From the NCBI RefSeq assembly GCF_018449655.1, contig NZ_JAAVUX010000010.1:124001-188000 (forward strand): 64,000 nucleotides of DNA, read 5' to 3'. Shown in pieces: positions 43,932 through 52,644 of this stretch. Position numbers and translations under genes: made by a program. How positions within the stretch are numbered: the stretch's first letter is position 1; each line of letters begins with the position of its first letter. Source of the stretch: Pseudomonas sp. dw_358 (GTDB lineage Bacteria; Pseudomonadota; Gammaproteobacteria; Pseudomonadales; Pseudomonadaceae). The notes under the pieces were generated by a model. That model was not told the DNA's origin. It saw only the letters and a program-made list of their open reading frames with translations, and did not search any database.

Positions 43932-45161
43932 ATGGCTGAGCCGCACGACATACTGCGCTGGGTAACCCGCGAAGAACTGATCCAGACCGTCAGTGAGCTG
44001 GTGGCCATCCCCAGTTTCAAGGGCGAGGAAACCCCGCTCGCCCACCATGTCGCCACGTGGTGCGAAGCACGGGACTACACCGTCGAACTCGATGAGGTCG
44101 AGCCCGGCCGCCTGCAAGTCATCGCCACCCTGAAAGGCAGCGGCGGTGGCCGCAGCCTGATGTTCAACGGTCATCTGGATATCAATTCCCTGACCCGCGG
44201 CTGGCAACGCGACCCCTGGACCTGCTGGGTCGAGGGTGACCGTCTGTACGGTCATGGTGCACAGAACATGAAAGGTGGCCTGGGCACGTTCATGGTGGCT
44301 GCCGAGGCCGTGCGCCGCAGCGGCGTGACCCTGGCCGGGGACTTGGTGCTGGCTTTCGTGGTGGGTGAAACCCAGGGGGGTGAAGGCATGCACCACCTGA
44401 TGAACCGCGGCTTTCGCACCGACATGGCGATCATTACCGAACCCTTCGGTGCCGACAATATCGCCACCATCCACAGCGGCATCATGCATTTCGCCATTCA
44501 CGTCATGGGCCGCTCCGGTCACCTCAGCCAGCGCGAGAACACCGTGCACGCGGTCAACCAGATGGCCAAAGTCCTGCAACGCCTGGAGCACATGACCTTC
44601 AGCGCCGAGCCCTACCCGCCACTGCCGGCCTTGCCGCGCCTGAATGTCGGCAGCATCATCGGCGGTCGCGGCCAGGACTACCTGTCCGAGCCCCCTTATG
44701 TGCCGGACCTGTGCACCATCGTCGTCGATGTGCACTTCGTGCCCGGGCAAACAGTGGAGAGCGTACTGGCCGATGTACAACGCGAACTGGACGTGATCCA
44801 CGCCGAGGACCCCAGCTTCGACAGCTCCATCGAAATGCCACCACCTGCCTTCATAAAAGGCCGTCGCCGACTGGTCATGGAACCGGTGGACGTCGCACCC
44901 GATGCGCCCATCGTGCGCTCGCTGGCCAGCAGTTACACTCAGGTGATGGGTAAGCCACCGGCACAGGTCGGCGCCATCCTGCCGGCTTCCTATTCGGCCT
45001 GTGACACGGCGTGGCTGTGCAAGGCCGGGGTCAGCGCGGTCAACTATGGGCCTACCGCGGCATTCGCTGCAGCCGGACCCGAGGGCGCTTATGTGGTGAT
45101 CAGCGAAATGGAGACGGTGGCCAAAGTGTTGTCCCTGACGGCAGTGGACATCTGCGGCTGA
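43932..45161 (+). CDS. M20 family metallo-amidohydrolase, second paralogue
   Basis: A 409-residue M20 enzyme from ATG 43932 (AGGAGCCTCCC). Key segments are LMFNGHLDINSLTRGWQRDP (His, Asp), GHGAQNMKGGLGTFMVAAEA (here Gln-Asn stands where Asp is usual: GxGxxDMK reads GHGAQNMK), FVVGETQGGEGMHH and IITEPFGADN. The bridging Asp being Asn, and Glu-Glu being Glu-Thr (GETQGG), is unusual and could mean altered metal binding, so this paralogue may be non-classical. Last gene of the operon. Confidence 0.82.
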   Translation: MAEPHDILRWVTREELIQTVSELVAIPSFKGEETPLAHHVATWCEARDYTVELDEVEPGRLQVIATLKGSGGGRSLMFNGHLDINSLTRGWQRDPWTCWVEGDRLYGHGAQNMKGGLGTFMVAAEAVRRSGVTLAGDLVLAFVVGETQGGEGMHHLMNRGFRTDMAIITEPFGADNIATIHSGIMHFAIHVMGRSGHLSQRENTVHAVNQMAKVLQRLEHMTFSAEPYPPLPALPRLNVGSIIGGRGQDYLSEPPYVPDLCTIVVDVHFVPGQTVESVLADVQRELDVIHAEDPSFDSSIEMPPPAFIKGRRRLVMEPVDVAPDAPIVRSLASSYTQVMGKPPAQVGAILPASYSACDTAWLCKAGVSAVNYGPTAAFAAAGPEGAYVVISEMETVAKVLSLTAVDICG

Positions 45162-45276
45162 GGCCGGGGGTCGCGTAAAGGCATCGTAAAAGCGGGTACC
45201 ACCGAGATTGATGCCCGCCGGTTCATTGAGGGTCAAGGAGCAAGCAAACCCTGGCCCTGACCACGTGTCTTACAGC

Positions 45277-46206
45277 TCAGACGCCGGTGCGCGCCAACTT
45301 GCTCGGCAACGGATGCCCGACTATCCGCTCCGCCAGCCGGGCGCATTCGACCATCTTGTGCAGGTCAATGCCCGTCTCGATGCCCATCTCATGGCACATA
45401 AACACAAAGTCCTCCGTGCAGATGTTGCCGGCGGCAGAGCGATGACCGGCGAACGGGCAACCACCCAGTCCTCCGCACGCACTGTCGAACGAGTCGACGC
45501 CCAGGCTTAATCCCGCCAGGCAATTGGCGAGGCCACTGCCCCGGGTATCGTGCAGGTGCAAGCCGATGCGCAAGTCCGGCCATCGATCGCGCACGGCACC
45601 CACCAGCCGCAGCACCGCAGTAGGCACCGCCAGGCCGACCGTATCGGCGAGGCGCAAACGGGGCACCTGGACACCCATTTCGCTGGCCAGCGTCAGCACC
45701 GAGGCAATCTGCTCGCAGACACGGCTGATGGCGATTTCCCCCTCGTAGTGACAGCCAAAGGCCGTCATCACGATCAGTGAGTCCAAGGGGATCCCATGCT
45801 CTTTGTAAAAGTTCAGATAGCGTCGTTGCTCTTCGAGCATTTGCTGGTCGTCGCGATTGCTGTTCTTCAACCCGAAGGTCTGCGAGGCATACACCTGCAG
45901 TTCGCCGCCCATGTCCAGTGTCGATCGGGCGGCACGTTCAAGCCCCTGCTGGTTCAACCAGATGCCGGTGTAGGACACGCCTTCGGTACGGGCGATGGCC
46001 GACGCCACGGCCTCGGCATCGGCCATGCCCGGGACCCGCTTGGGATTGACGAATGACACGCACTGGATGTGTTTGACACCGGTCTCGGACAGCGCGTCGA
46101 TAAAGCGTACCTTGTCGGCCGTAGGGATATCGGGCGATTCAATCTGGAAGCCCTCCCTGGGTCCCTCTTCGAAGATATCGACGAATCTCGGCAGGTCCAG
46201 ATTCAT
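45277..46206 (-). CDS. HMG-CoA lyase-like protein (divergent)
   Basis: A 309-residue TIM-barrel lyase of the HMGL family, from ATG 46206 (AGGAGG four bases upstream; overlaps the previous stop by one base). The catalytic Arg loop reads FEEGPREGFQIE and the metal histidines HLHDTRGSGLANC. The C-terminal Cys loop is GLGGCPFAGHRSAAGN, two residues longer than the common GGCPYA-x4-GN. These deviations mark it as a divergent member; it may cleave a branched 3-hydroxy-3-methylacyl-CoA other than HMG-CoA. Last gene of a liu-like operon. Confidence 0.85.
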   Translation of the reverse strand: MNLDLPRFVDIFEEGPREGFQIESPDIPTADKVRFIDALSETGVKHIQCVSFVNPKRVPGMADAEAVASAIARTEGVSYTGIWLNQQGLERAARSTLDMGGELQVYASQTFGLKNSNRDDQQMLEEQRRYLNFYKEHGIPLDSLIVMTAFGCHYEGEIAISRVCEQIASVLTLASEMGVQVPRLRLADTVGLAVPTAVLRLVGAVRDRWPDLRIGLHLHDTRGSGLANCLAGLSLGVDSFDSACGGLGGCPFAGHRSAAGNICTEDFVFMCHEMGIETGIDLHKMVECARLAERIVGHPLPSKLARTGV

Positions 46207-47267
46207 CACGCCTCCTCGTCTCGGCTGAGTACCAGACGGCCGTTGACGCCGCCCGCCCGCAGGCGATCGAAGGCCTGGTTGATCTTGCTGATGTCCATGG
46301 TTTCCACGGCCAGCGCGGCGATTTTACCGCTCTTGGCCAGTTCGACGAGGGCATGCAGCTCGGCAAGATTGCCCACATACGAGCCCCTGATCACGGTCGA
46401 GCGCTGCGCCAGCGGCGGCAGCGGCAGCGTCAACTCGCCGCCGAACAGGCCGACAATCACACAGGTGCCGCCTTTGCGCAGCATGGACACGCCCAACGCT
46501 GCCGTTTCAGAGGAGCCGACAAAATCCACCACGGCCGAAGCGTTGCCCTGCCCGGCGATCAACGCCAGGACCGCCTGCGAATCGCCGGGATCGAACGCAA
46601 ATTGCGCACCGTTGGCCAGCGCATTGGCGCGCTTGGCCGGGTCCAGGTCAGCCACGGCTATTTTGCGGTAGCCCTGGGCCACGGCAATGTTCAGCCCGTT
46701 CATGCCAACCCCGCCCAGGCCGAGAATCACCAGCAGTTCCTGGTCGCGATCGATCTCGACCTTATTGATTGCGCTGTAGGCCGTCAGCCCGGAGCAGGCG
46801 TAAGTGGCAGCCAGGCTGGGATCGAGGCCGGTCACATCAACCAGGTATTTGGGGTGCGGCACCAGGCAGAAGTCGGCGTAGCCGCCGGGGCGCACCACGC
46901 CGATGGACCGCGGCGCGGCGCAGAGGTTGTCCTGGTCCTGCCGGCAGGCATCGCAGTCGCCACAACCCAGCCAGGGATAGACCACGTAATGCCGCCCTAC
47001 TTCGCCGCTCGGCGCATCCGCTCCCTTGGCCACCAAGCGGCCGTAGATTTCGTGTCCCAGTACCAGCGGCGGGACGATACCGCGATCACGCAGGTTCAGG
47101 CGCTTGCCACCTCCCAGGCTGTAGTAGCCGTCGTGCAGGTGCAAGTCGGTGTGGCAGACGCCGCAGCGCGTGACTTCAACCAGCACTTCAGTACCTTGGG
47201 GGATGGGCTTGGTCACTTCCACCGCCTCAAGCGGCTGAGCAAATTGTTGAACAGTAAAGGCTCGCAT
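46206..47267 (-). CDS. Zinc-dependent alcohol dehydrogenase (MDR)
   Basis: A 353-residue MDR alcohol dehydrogenase, ATG 47267 after CAGGAG. Catalytic zinc ligands are in RCGVCHTDLH, the LGHEIYG pair and YACSGLTAYS; structural zinc Cys4 is GCGDCDACRQDQDNLC. Rossmann motif GLGGVGMNGLNIAV. It sits between the carboxylase alpha gene and the HMGL gene, where liu operons have no alcohol dehydrogenase, so the pathway probably starts from or passes through an alcohol. Confidence 0.88.
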   Translation of the reverse strand: MRAFTVQQFAQPLEAVEVTKPIPQGTEVLVEVTRCGVCHTDLHLHDGYYSLGGGKRLNLRDRGIVPPLVLGHEIYGRLVAKGADAPSGEVGRHYVVYPWLGCGDCDACRQDQDNLCAAPRSIGVVRPGGYADFCLVPHPKYLVDVTGLDPSLAATYACSGLTAYSAINKVEIDRDQELLVILGLGGVGMNGLNIAVAQGYRKIAVADLDPAKRANALANGAQFAFDPGDSQAVLALIAGQGNASAVVDFVGSSETAALGVSMLRKGGTCVIVGLFGGELTLPLPPLAQRSTVIRGSYVGNLAELHALVELAKSGKIAALAVETMDISKINQAFDRLRAGGVNGRLVLSRDEEA

Positions 47268-47312
47268 CTCGTTGACTCCTGTTGTTCTTGTCGTGGGTCA
47301 AGGTGACGGTGG

Positions 47313-49268
47313 CTACACCGCTTGTTTCCGGGCGACGCCGATCTCGAACAACACGTCTCGGTTGGCCACCTGGCCACCCACCTCGACCGCGATCTTGTCG
47401 ATGCTGCCGGCCTGGGGCGCGAGAATGCGGTGTTCCATCTTCATCGCCTCCAGCACCGCGATCACGTGGCCTTTTTCCACCACGTCGCCCTGGGACACTT
47501 CCAACTGCGTGACCTGCCCGCTCATGGGCGCGCGCACCAGGCCATCGAACCCCGCCACCCGGCCTTCGGCGGGGCTGTAGCTGCGGTCTTCGACGCGCTG
47601 CACGCGGCCATCGAGGTCCAGAAACAGACTCCCCTCGTATTCGAGCACTTGCAGGCGCTGGCGCAGGCCATCGACCACCACCGTCTGCGGGTGGCCTTGG
47701 CCGGTCCCATCCAGGCGCACCACATGCTCGCAGCCGGCCAGCCGCACGCGCCAGATATCCCCTTCGGCGCGGGCCGTGAGCACATGGTCGACCTCGCCGA
47801 TGCGCAATTTCAGTTCACTGCTCAGCCAGGCGGGGCGCAAGGCCGAGGCAGCACCGGCGCCGCAGAACAGCACCGCCGCCACTGCCAGCAGCTCGCCGGA
47901 CGCTGGCTTGTCCTGCCAGCCTTCGGGAAAACGCCGTGCGATAAACGCGGTGGTGGCACTGCCCGCGACAAACTCTTCATCCGCCAGCACGTCCATCAGG
48001 AATGACTTGTTATGGGTGACCCCGAACAGCACGGTGTCGGCCAGGCCGGCCAGCAAGCGGCGGCGGGCGATCTCGCGATCGGCACCATGGGCGATGATCT
48101 TGGCGACCATGGGGTCATAGAACGGCGACACCCGATCGCGCGCCTTCAGGCCATGATCGGTGCGCACGCCCGGCAAGGTCGAGGGTTGCCACAACAGCAC
48201 CTCACCGGTTTGTGGCAGAAAGCCCTTGGCCGGGTCTTCGGCGTACAGCCGCACCTCAATGGCATGCCCGGTCATCTTGACGTCTTGCTGGCGCAGCGGC
48301 AGCTTGCCGCCGGCGGCGACGTCGAGTTGCAGCGCCACCAGATCCAGGCCAGTGACCAGTTCGGTAATGGGGTGCTCGACCTGCAGGCGGGTATTCATTT
48401 CAAGGAAATAGAACTCGCCCGAGGCGTCCAGCAGAAACTCGACGGTACCGGCGCCCACGTAGTTGATTGCCCGCGCGGCCTGCACGGCGGCCTCGCCCAT
48501 GCGGCTGCGCAGGTCACTGTCTACCGCGGGTGACGGTGATTCTTCGACGACTTTCTGGTGGCGCCGCTGAATGGAGCAGTCGCGCTCGCCCAGGTGAATG
48601 ACGTTGCCATGGTGGTCGCCAAACACCTGGATTTCGATGTGCCGTGGCTCGATCACGGCTTTCTCGATCAGCAATGTGCCATTGCCAAAGGCGTTCTGCG
48701 CCTCCGAGCGGGCCGCCTTGAGCGCGGCCGGCAACTCTGCGGGCGTAAACACCAGGCGCATGCCGCGGCCACCGCCACCGGCGCTAGCCTTGACCATGAC
48801 CGGATAGCCGATACGCTCGGCCTCGCGGACAAAGGTCTCCTGCGCCTGATCATCCCCTTGATACCCCGGCACGCAGGGGACGCCGGCTTCGATCATGCGC
48901 CGCTTGGAAATCGCCTTGTCGCCCATGGCCGTGATCGCTTGCGGCGAGGGCCCGATGAACACCAGCCCGGCGGCCGTGCACGCTTCGGCAAAGGCGGCGT
49001 TTTCCGAGAGAAAGCCGTAGCCTGGGTGCACGGCCTGGGCGCCGCTCTTGCGGGCCGCCGCGATGATGGCGTCGATCTTCAAATAGGACTGGCTGGCCGC
49101 CGACGGGCCGATATCAACGGCGGTATCGGCCATCAGGACGTGGCGCGCCGAGCGATCGGCGTCACTGCACACCGCCACGGTGGAAAAGCCCATTTCACGG
49201 GCCGTGCGGATGACCCGGCAGGCGATCTCGCCGCGGTTGGCGATCAAAATACGGTCAAATCTCTGCAT
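47313..49268 (-). CDS. Acyl-CoA carboxylase alpha subunit (biotin carboxylase + BCCP), LiuD/AtuF-like
   Basis: A 651-residue biotin-dependent carboxylase subunit from ATG 49268 (AGGAAAGCAAG). Domains: biotin carboxylase N-terminal (FDRILIANRGEIACRVIRTA), ATP-grasp with KASAGGGGRGMR, biotin carboxylase C-terminal (FLEMNTRLQVEHPITELVTG), a middle domain, and a C-terminal biotinyl domain with EAMKMEH (biotin Lys610). Length fits methylcrotonyl- or geranyl-CoA carboxylase alpha. Gene order CT, hydratase, this gene, HMGL matches liuB-C-D-E. It is the only biotin carboxylase in the window and may also serve the second carboxylase operon. Confidence 0.9.
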   Translation of the reverse strand: MQRFDRILIANRGEIACRVIRTAREMGFSTVAVCSDADRSARHVLMADTAVDIGPSAASQSYLKIDAIIAAARKSGAQAVHPGYGFLSENAAFAEACTAAGLVFIGPSPQAITAMGDKAISKRRMIEAGVPCVPGYQGDDQAQETFVREAERIGYPVMVKASAGGGGRGMRLVFTPAELPAALKAARSEAQNAFGNGTLLIEKAVIEPRHIEIQVFGDHHGNVIHLGERDCSIQRRHQKVVEESPSPAVDSDLRSRMGEAAVQAARAINYVGAGTVEFLLDASGEFYFLEMNTRLQVEHPITELVTGLDLVALQLDVAAGGKLPLRQQDVKMTGHAIEVRLYAEDPAKGFLPQTGEVLLWQPSTLPGVRTDHGLKARDRVSPFYDPMVAKIIAHGADREIARRRLLAGLADTVLFGVTHNKSFLMDVLADEEFVAGSATTAFIARRFPEGWQDKPASGELLAVAAVLFCGAGAASALRPAWLSSELKLRIGEVDHVLTARAEGDIWRVRLAGCEHVVRLDGTGQGHPQTVVVDGLRQRLQVLEYEGSLFLDLDGRVQRVEDRSYSPAEGRVAGFDGLVRAPMSGQVTQLEVSQGDVVEKGHVIAVLEAMKMEHRILAPQAGSIDKIAVEVGGQVANRDVLFEIGVARKQAV

Positions 49269-49297
49269 CTTGCTTTCCTCAAAAAAGACGGCCTCGG

Positions 49298-50107
49298 TCA
49301 CGGCTGCTCTACCCAGTGGGGACGGCGTTTTTCGATGAACGCGCTGACGCCTTCGCGCCCTTCCGCGTGCTGCAGCCGCGCCAGAAAAGCCGAGGCGGCC
49401 TGGGCGCGAAAATTGTCCGGCGCAGCGGGGGCCAGGCTGCTGAACAACGCCTTGGTCCGGGCATTGGCCTCGCGGGCGCAACGCCCTACCCCGGCCAGCA
49501 GCTCGCACAACCGCGCCTCAAGCAGCTGCGGCGTGTCATGCAGCTCATCGACCAGGCCCGTAGCCTTGGCGGTGACCCCGTCCAGGCGCTCGGCGGTCAA
49601 CGCCAGGCGCGCGCTGGTACGCGCACCGCATCGCGCCGCGACATAGGGGGCGATTTGCGCCGGCAGCAAGCCCAACGTGGTTTCCGACAACGCAAAGCGC
49701 GCCTGGGGGGTGGCCAGCACCACATCGGCGCAGGCCGCCAACCCCAGGCCACCGCCCATGGCAGGGCCGTGCACGACGGCGAACGTACACAGCGGCAATT
49801 GGGCAAAGCTGGCGAACAAGGCACCTGCGTGCTCGTTGACTTGCACAATGGCCCTCTCGCCGACCTCGCCCGCGTTCAAGTGGTCGATGGTCGTCTGCAG
49901 GTCGGCACCGGCGCAAAAGGCGCTGCCGTTTGCGCGCAACACCAGAGCGCGCAGGCTTTGATCCTGCGCAACCCGGCTGAACGCTTCCAGCAGTTCGGTC
50001 ACCATGGGTTCGGACAGCGCATTGCGCCGATCCGGGTCGTTCAGGGTCAGGGTCAACACAAAACCCTGACGCGTTTGCTCGATCAGCACTGGCATGGAGC
50101 TGTTCAT
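49298..50107 (-). CDS. Enoyl-CoA hydratase-family protein, LiuC/AtuE-like
   Basis: A 269-residue crotonase-fold protein from ATG 50107, 2 bp after the carboxyltransferase stop. Oxyanion loops appear in NGSAFCAGADLQ and GPAMGGGLGLAACADVVLAT; the catalytic Glu region is ALSETTLGLLPAQIAPYVAA. In liu/atu pathways the corresponding enzyme hydrates methylglutaconyl- or isohexenylglutaconyl-CoA. It lies directly between the two carboxylase subunit genes. Confidence 0.9.
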   Translation of the reverse strand: MNSSMPVLIEQTRQGFVLTLTLNDPDRRNALSEPMVTELLEAFSRVAQDQSLRALVLRANGSAFCAGADLQTTIDHLNAGEVGERAIVQVNEHAGALFASFAQLPLCTFAVVHGPAMGGGLGLAACADVVLATPQARFALSETTLGLLPAQIAPYVAARCGARTSARLALTAERLDGVTAKATGLVDELHDTPQLLEARLCELLAGVGRCAREANARTKALFSSLAPAAPDNFRAQAASAFLARLQHAEGREGVSAFIEKRRPHWVEQP

Positions 50108-50109
50108 GC

Positions 50110-51720
50110 TCAATACCTCGCGGTGCCAAAGGTCGATGAGTGCAGGCTGCGCGCCTGGCCCAGGGCTATCGTTTCCAGGCAATGCAGGAGCACTGCGCGG
50201 GTATCCCGGGGGTCGATGATGCCGTCGTCCCACAGCCGGGCCGTGGCATAGAGCGCCGTCGATTCGCGCTCATAAGCGCTGCGAATGGCCTCTGCGCGGG
50301 CGTGCAAGGCCGGGTGGTCGGGCTCGATACCGCGGGCGCGGGCCGAGTCCTGGGCGACAATGGTCATCACTTTGGCAGCCTGCTCGCCCCCCATCACCGC
50401 CAGCCGGTTGGTGGGCCAGGAGAAGATGAAATGCGGATCGAATGCCCGCCCACACATGGCGTAGGCGCCCGCACCGAAGGCGCCGCCTATCTGTAGGGTC
50501 AGCTTGGGCACCGTGGCGTTGGTCACGGCCTGAATCAGCTTGGCGCCATGCTTGACGATACCCGAGGCCTCGGCCTCGGCACCGACCATGAAACCCGTGG
50601 TGTTCTGCAGGAACAGGATCGGCGTGCCGGCCTGGCAGCAGGCCTGGATGAAGTGTGCTGCCTTGTTCGCACCCGCCGAATCGATCGGACCGTTGTTGCC
50701 GATGATACCGATTTCGTGGCCGCCGACCTGCGCGTTGCCGCACAGGGTGGCGAAGCCGAACTCGCTCTTGAAAGGCAGAAAACGCGAACCATCGACAAAA
50801 CGCGCGATGATGTGGTGCAGGTCATGGGGTTCACGATAGTCGGCGGGGGCGATGGCCAGAATGTCGTCGCCCGGCCGCAGCGGGGCATCGCTCGCCCTCG
50901 GCGGCAACGGCATCAGCGGCACCACCCGGGCGACCAGCTCACGGGCCAGGCGCAGGGCGTCACTGTCGTTCTCCGCCAGGTATTCCGACAGGCCGGTGAC
51001 GTGGGCGTGCATCTCGGCGCCACCCAGAACCTCGTCCTCGGCGATCTCGCCGGTGGCGGCGCGCAGCAACGGCGGCCCCGCCAGAAAGACCTTGGAGCGG
51101 CCCCGCACCATGATCACGTAATCCGACATTCCCGGCTGGTAGGCGCCGCCGGCGGTGGACGAGCCGTGCACCACGGCAATCACCGGCACGCCGGCGGCGG
51201 AAAGCCGCGCCAGGTTCGCAAACTGTTTACCCCCTTCGACGAACAGCTCGGCCTGAAGGGCGAGGTTGGCGCCAGCGCTTTCCACCAACTGGAGATAAGG
51301 CAAGCGGTTTCGCAGGGCGATTTCCTGCGCCCGGATGATCTTCTGGATGCCCATGGGGTGCATCGCACCGCCGGCAATCCCGGCGTCATTGGCCATGATC
51401 ATGACCCGCCGGCCCTCGACCTCACCGACGCCAGCGATCACGCCGGCACCCAGCACCTTCTCCGCGCCGTCGTCGTCATGCATGCCCAGGCCGCACAAGG
51501 TCGATAATTCGAGGAACTCACTGTTGCGGTCCAACAGCAACGCGATGCGTTCACGCGGCAACAACTGGCCACGCTTGCGCATGCGCTCGGTGGCCCTGGC
51601 GGAGTTCTCCACGACCTTGCGTTCCAGTGCCCGGACATTTTCCAGCAAGGCCAGGTGGGCCTCGCGGCGCGCCTTGCTTTCCTTGCTGTTTGCCGGTGCG
51701 GTCGCTTGCAGGACGGTCAT
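50110..51720 (-). CDS. Acyl-CoA carboxylase beta subunit (carboxyltransferase), LiuB/AtuC-like
   Basis: A 536-residue carboxyltransferase from ATG 51720 (GGGAGGG). Both crotonase-like halves are present: the N-terminal with VIAGVGEVEGRRVMIMANDA, AYQPGMSDYVIMVRGRSKVF; the C-terminal with GIIGNNGPIDSAGANKAAHF, FLQNTTGFMVGAEAEASGIV and SWPTNRLAVMGGEQAAKVM. This is the 3-methylcrotonyl/geranyl-CoA carboxylase type. First gene of a five-gene minus-strand operon, with its promoter region shared with a divergent GST gene. Confidence 0.9.
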   Translation of the reverse strand: MTVLQATAPANSKESKARREAHLALLENVRALERKVVENSARATERMRKRGQLLPRERIALLLDRNSEFLELSTLCGLGMHDDDGAEKVLGAGVIAGVGEVEGRRVMIMANDAGIAGGAMHPMGIQKIIRAQEIALRNRLPYLQLVESAGANLALQAELFVEGGKQFANLARLSAAGVPVIAVVHGSSTAGGAYQPGMSDYVIMVRGRSKVFLAGPPLLRAATGEIAEDEVLGGAEMHAHVTGLSEYLAENDSDALRLARELVARVVPLMPLPPRASDAPLRPGDDILAIAPADYREPHDLHHIIARFVDGSRFLPFKSEFGFATLCGNAQVGGHEIGIIGNNGPIDSAGANKAAHFIQACCQAGTPILFLQNTTGFMVGAEAEASGIVKHGAKLIQAVTNATVPKLTLQIGGAFGAGAYAMCGRAFDPHFIFSWPTNRLAVMGGEQAAKVMTIVAQDSARARGIEPDHPALHARAEAIRSAYERESTALYATARLWDDGIIDPRDTRAVLLHCLETIALGQARSLHSSTFGTARY

Positions 51721-51798
51721 GACGGCAGCCCTCCCCGGCAGGAGCCATGGCTCGTAATCGACATGTGGTCTGGCATGGTGATTGTCTCCACCTTGATA

Positions 51799-51817
51799 TT
51801 TACTGGCGAGTAGATAA
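51799..51817. promoter_or_regulatory. Putative TetR operator, copy 1
   Basis: TTTACTGGCGAGTAGATAA contains TACTG-GC-GAGTA, a near-palindrome (arms 5, spacer 2). It sits between the divergent carboxylase beta and GST starts. Two related sites are at 52597 and 53302. Confidence 0.6.
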
Positions 51818-51891
51818 TTTATACTTACACATAGATCCATATACTCACAAGATCTATATTCACCTCGACAGTAAATTCAGCGGAGGTTTTC

Positions 51892-52578
51892 ATGAAACTG
51901 TGGCATTGCATGGACGCGCGATCGTTTCGCGTGCTTTGGGCGTTGGAAGAACTGCACCTGCCCTACGAACTCGAGGTGCTGGCGTTTCCACCGCGCAGCC
52001 ACGACAAGCGGATTTTCACGGTCAACCCACTGGGCACCGTACCCGCGCTGGAAACGCCAAACGGCGTGATGACCGAATCATCGGCCATCTGTGAATGGCT
52101 GGCCGAGCAACATCCCGAGGCCGGGTTGGGTGTCGCCGTCGGTTCGCCTGACCGGCCGGCCTATCTCAATTGGCTGCACCACGCCGACACCACCCTCACG
52201 TTCCCCCAGACCCTGTACCTGCGCTATCGCTACCTTGAAGACCCGGAGCGCCGGCAGCCGCAGGTCGCCGAGGACTATCGGCGCTGGTTCCTCGGACGCT
52301 TGAAGCTGTTGGCCAGTGTGTTGGAGACGCAGGCGTTCGTGTGCGCAGGTCGCTTTACCGTTGCCGATATCTGCGTCACCTACGCCCTCTCGCTGGGCGA
52401 GGATGTAGGGCTGGCCGCAGACTTCGCGCCGGTGCTGCAGGCCTACCTGGCACGCATGACGGATCGCCTGGGCTGGCAACGCGCCAAGGCCGCGCAGCGG
52501 GATGCCGCGCGTGCTGCCGGCCTGGCGACCGAGGCGCCCGCCCAACTCGCACGGGCGGCTGTCGACGACGTTTCATGA
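51892..52578 (+). CDS. Glutathione S-transferase family protein
   Basis: A 228-residue GST from ATG 51892 (GGAGGTTTTC). The N-terminal thioredoxin-like domain reads MKLWHCMDARSFRVLWALEE, then NPLGTVPALETPNGVMTESS with the glutathione-binding ES turn. The C-terminal helical domain has ADICVTYALSLG. The active-site residue is Arg/Ser/Cys region MDARSFR. It may detoxify an electrophilic pathway intermediate or isomerise one. Flanked by TetR-type palindromes, so probably in the same regulon. Confidence 0.87.
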   Translation: MKLWHCMDARSFRVLWALEELHLPYELEVLAFPPRSHDKRIFTVNPLGTVPALETPNGVMTESSAICEWLAEQHPEAGLGVAVGSPDRPAYLNWLHHADTTLTFPQTLYLRYRYLEDPERRQPQVAEDYRRWFLGRLKLLASVLETQAFVCAGRFTVADICVTYALSLGEDVGLAADFAPVLQAYLARMTDRLGWQRAKAAQRDAARAAGLATEAPAQLARAAVDDVS

Positions 52579-52596
52579 AGCCTCGAGTAGTGATAT

Positions 52597-52615
52597 TTTA
52601 CCCATCAGTAGATTT
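52597..52615. promoter_or_regulatory. Putative TetR operator, copy 2
   Basis: TTTACCCATCAGTAGATTT carries the half-site CAGTA and a degenerate left arm. It lies 30 bp before the tetR start, suggesting autoregulation. Confidence 0.5.
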
Positions 52616-52644
52616 CTGATATTTCACCTGAGGATGCTTTACCA

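Noticed and set aside
43647..45236. 529-residue minus-strand ORF opposite the second M20 gene
   Set aside because: His/Gln/Val-rich shadow; the plus strand has metal-site motifs and operon spacing.
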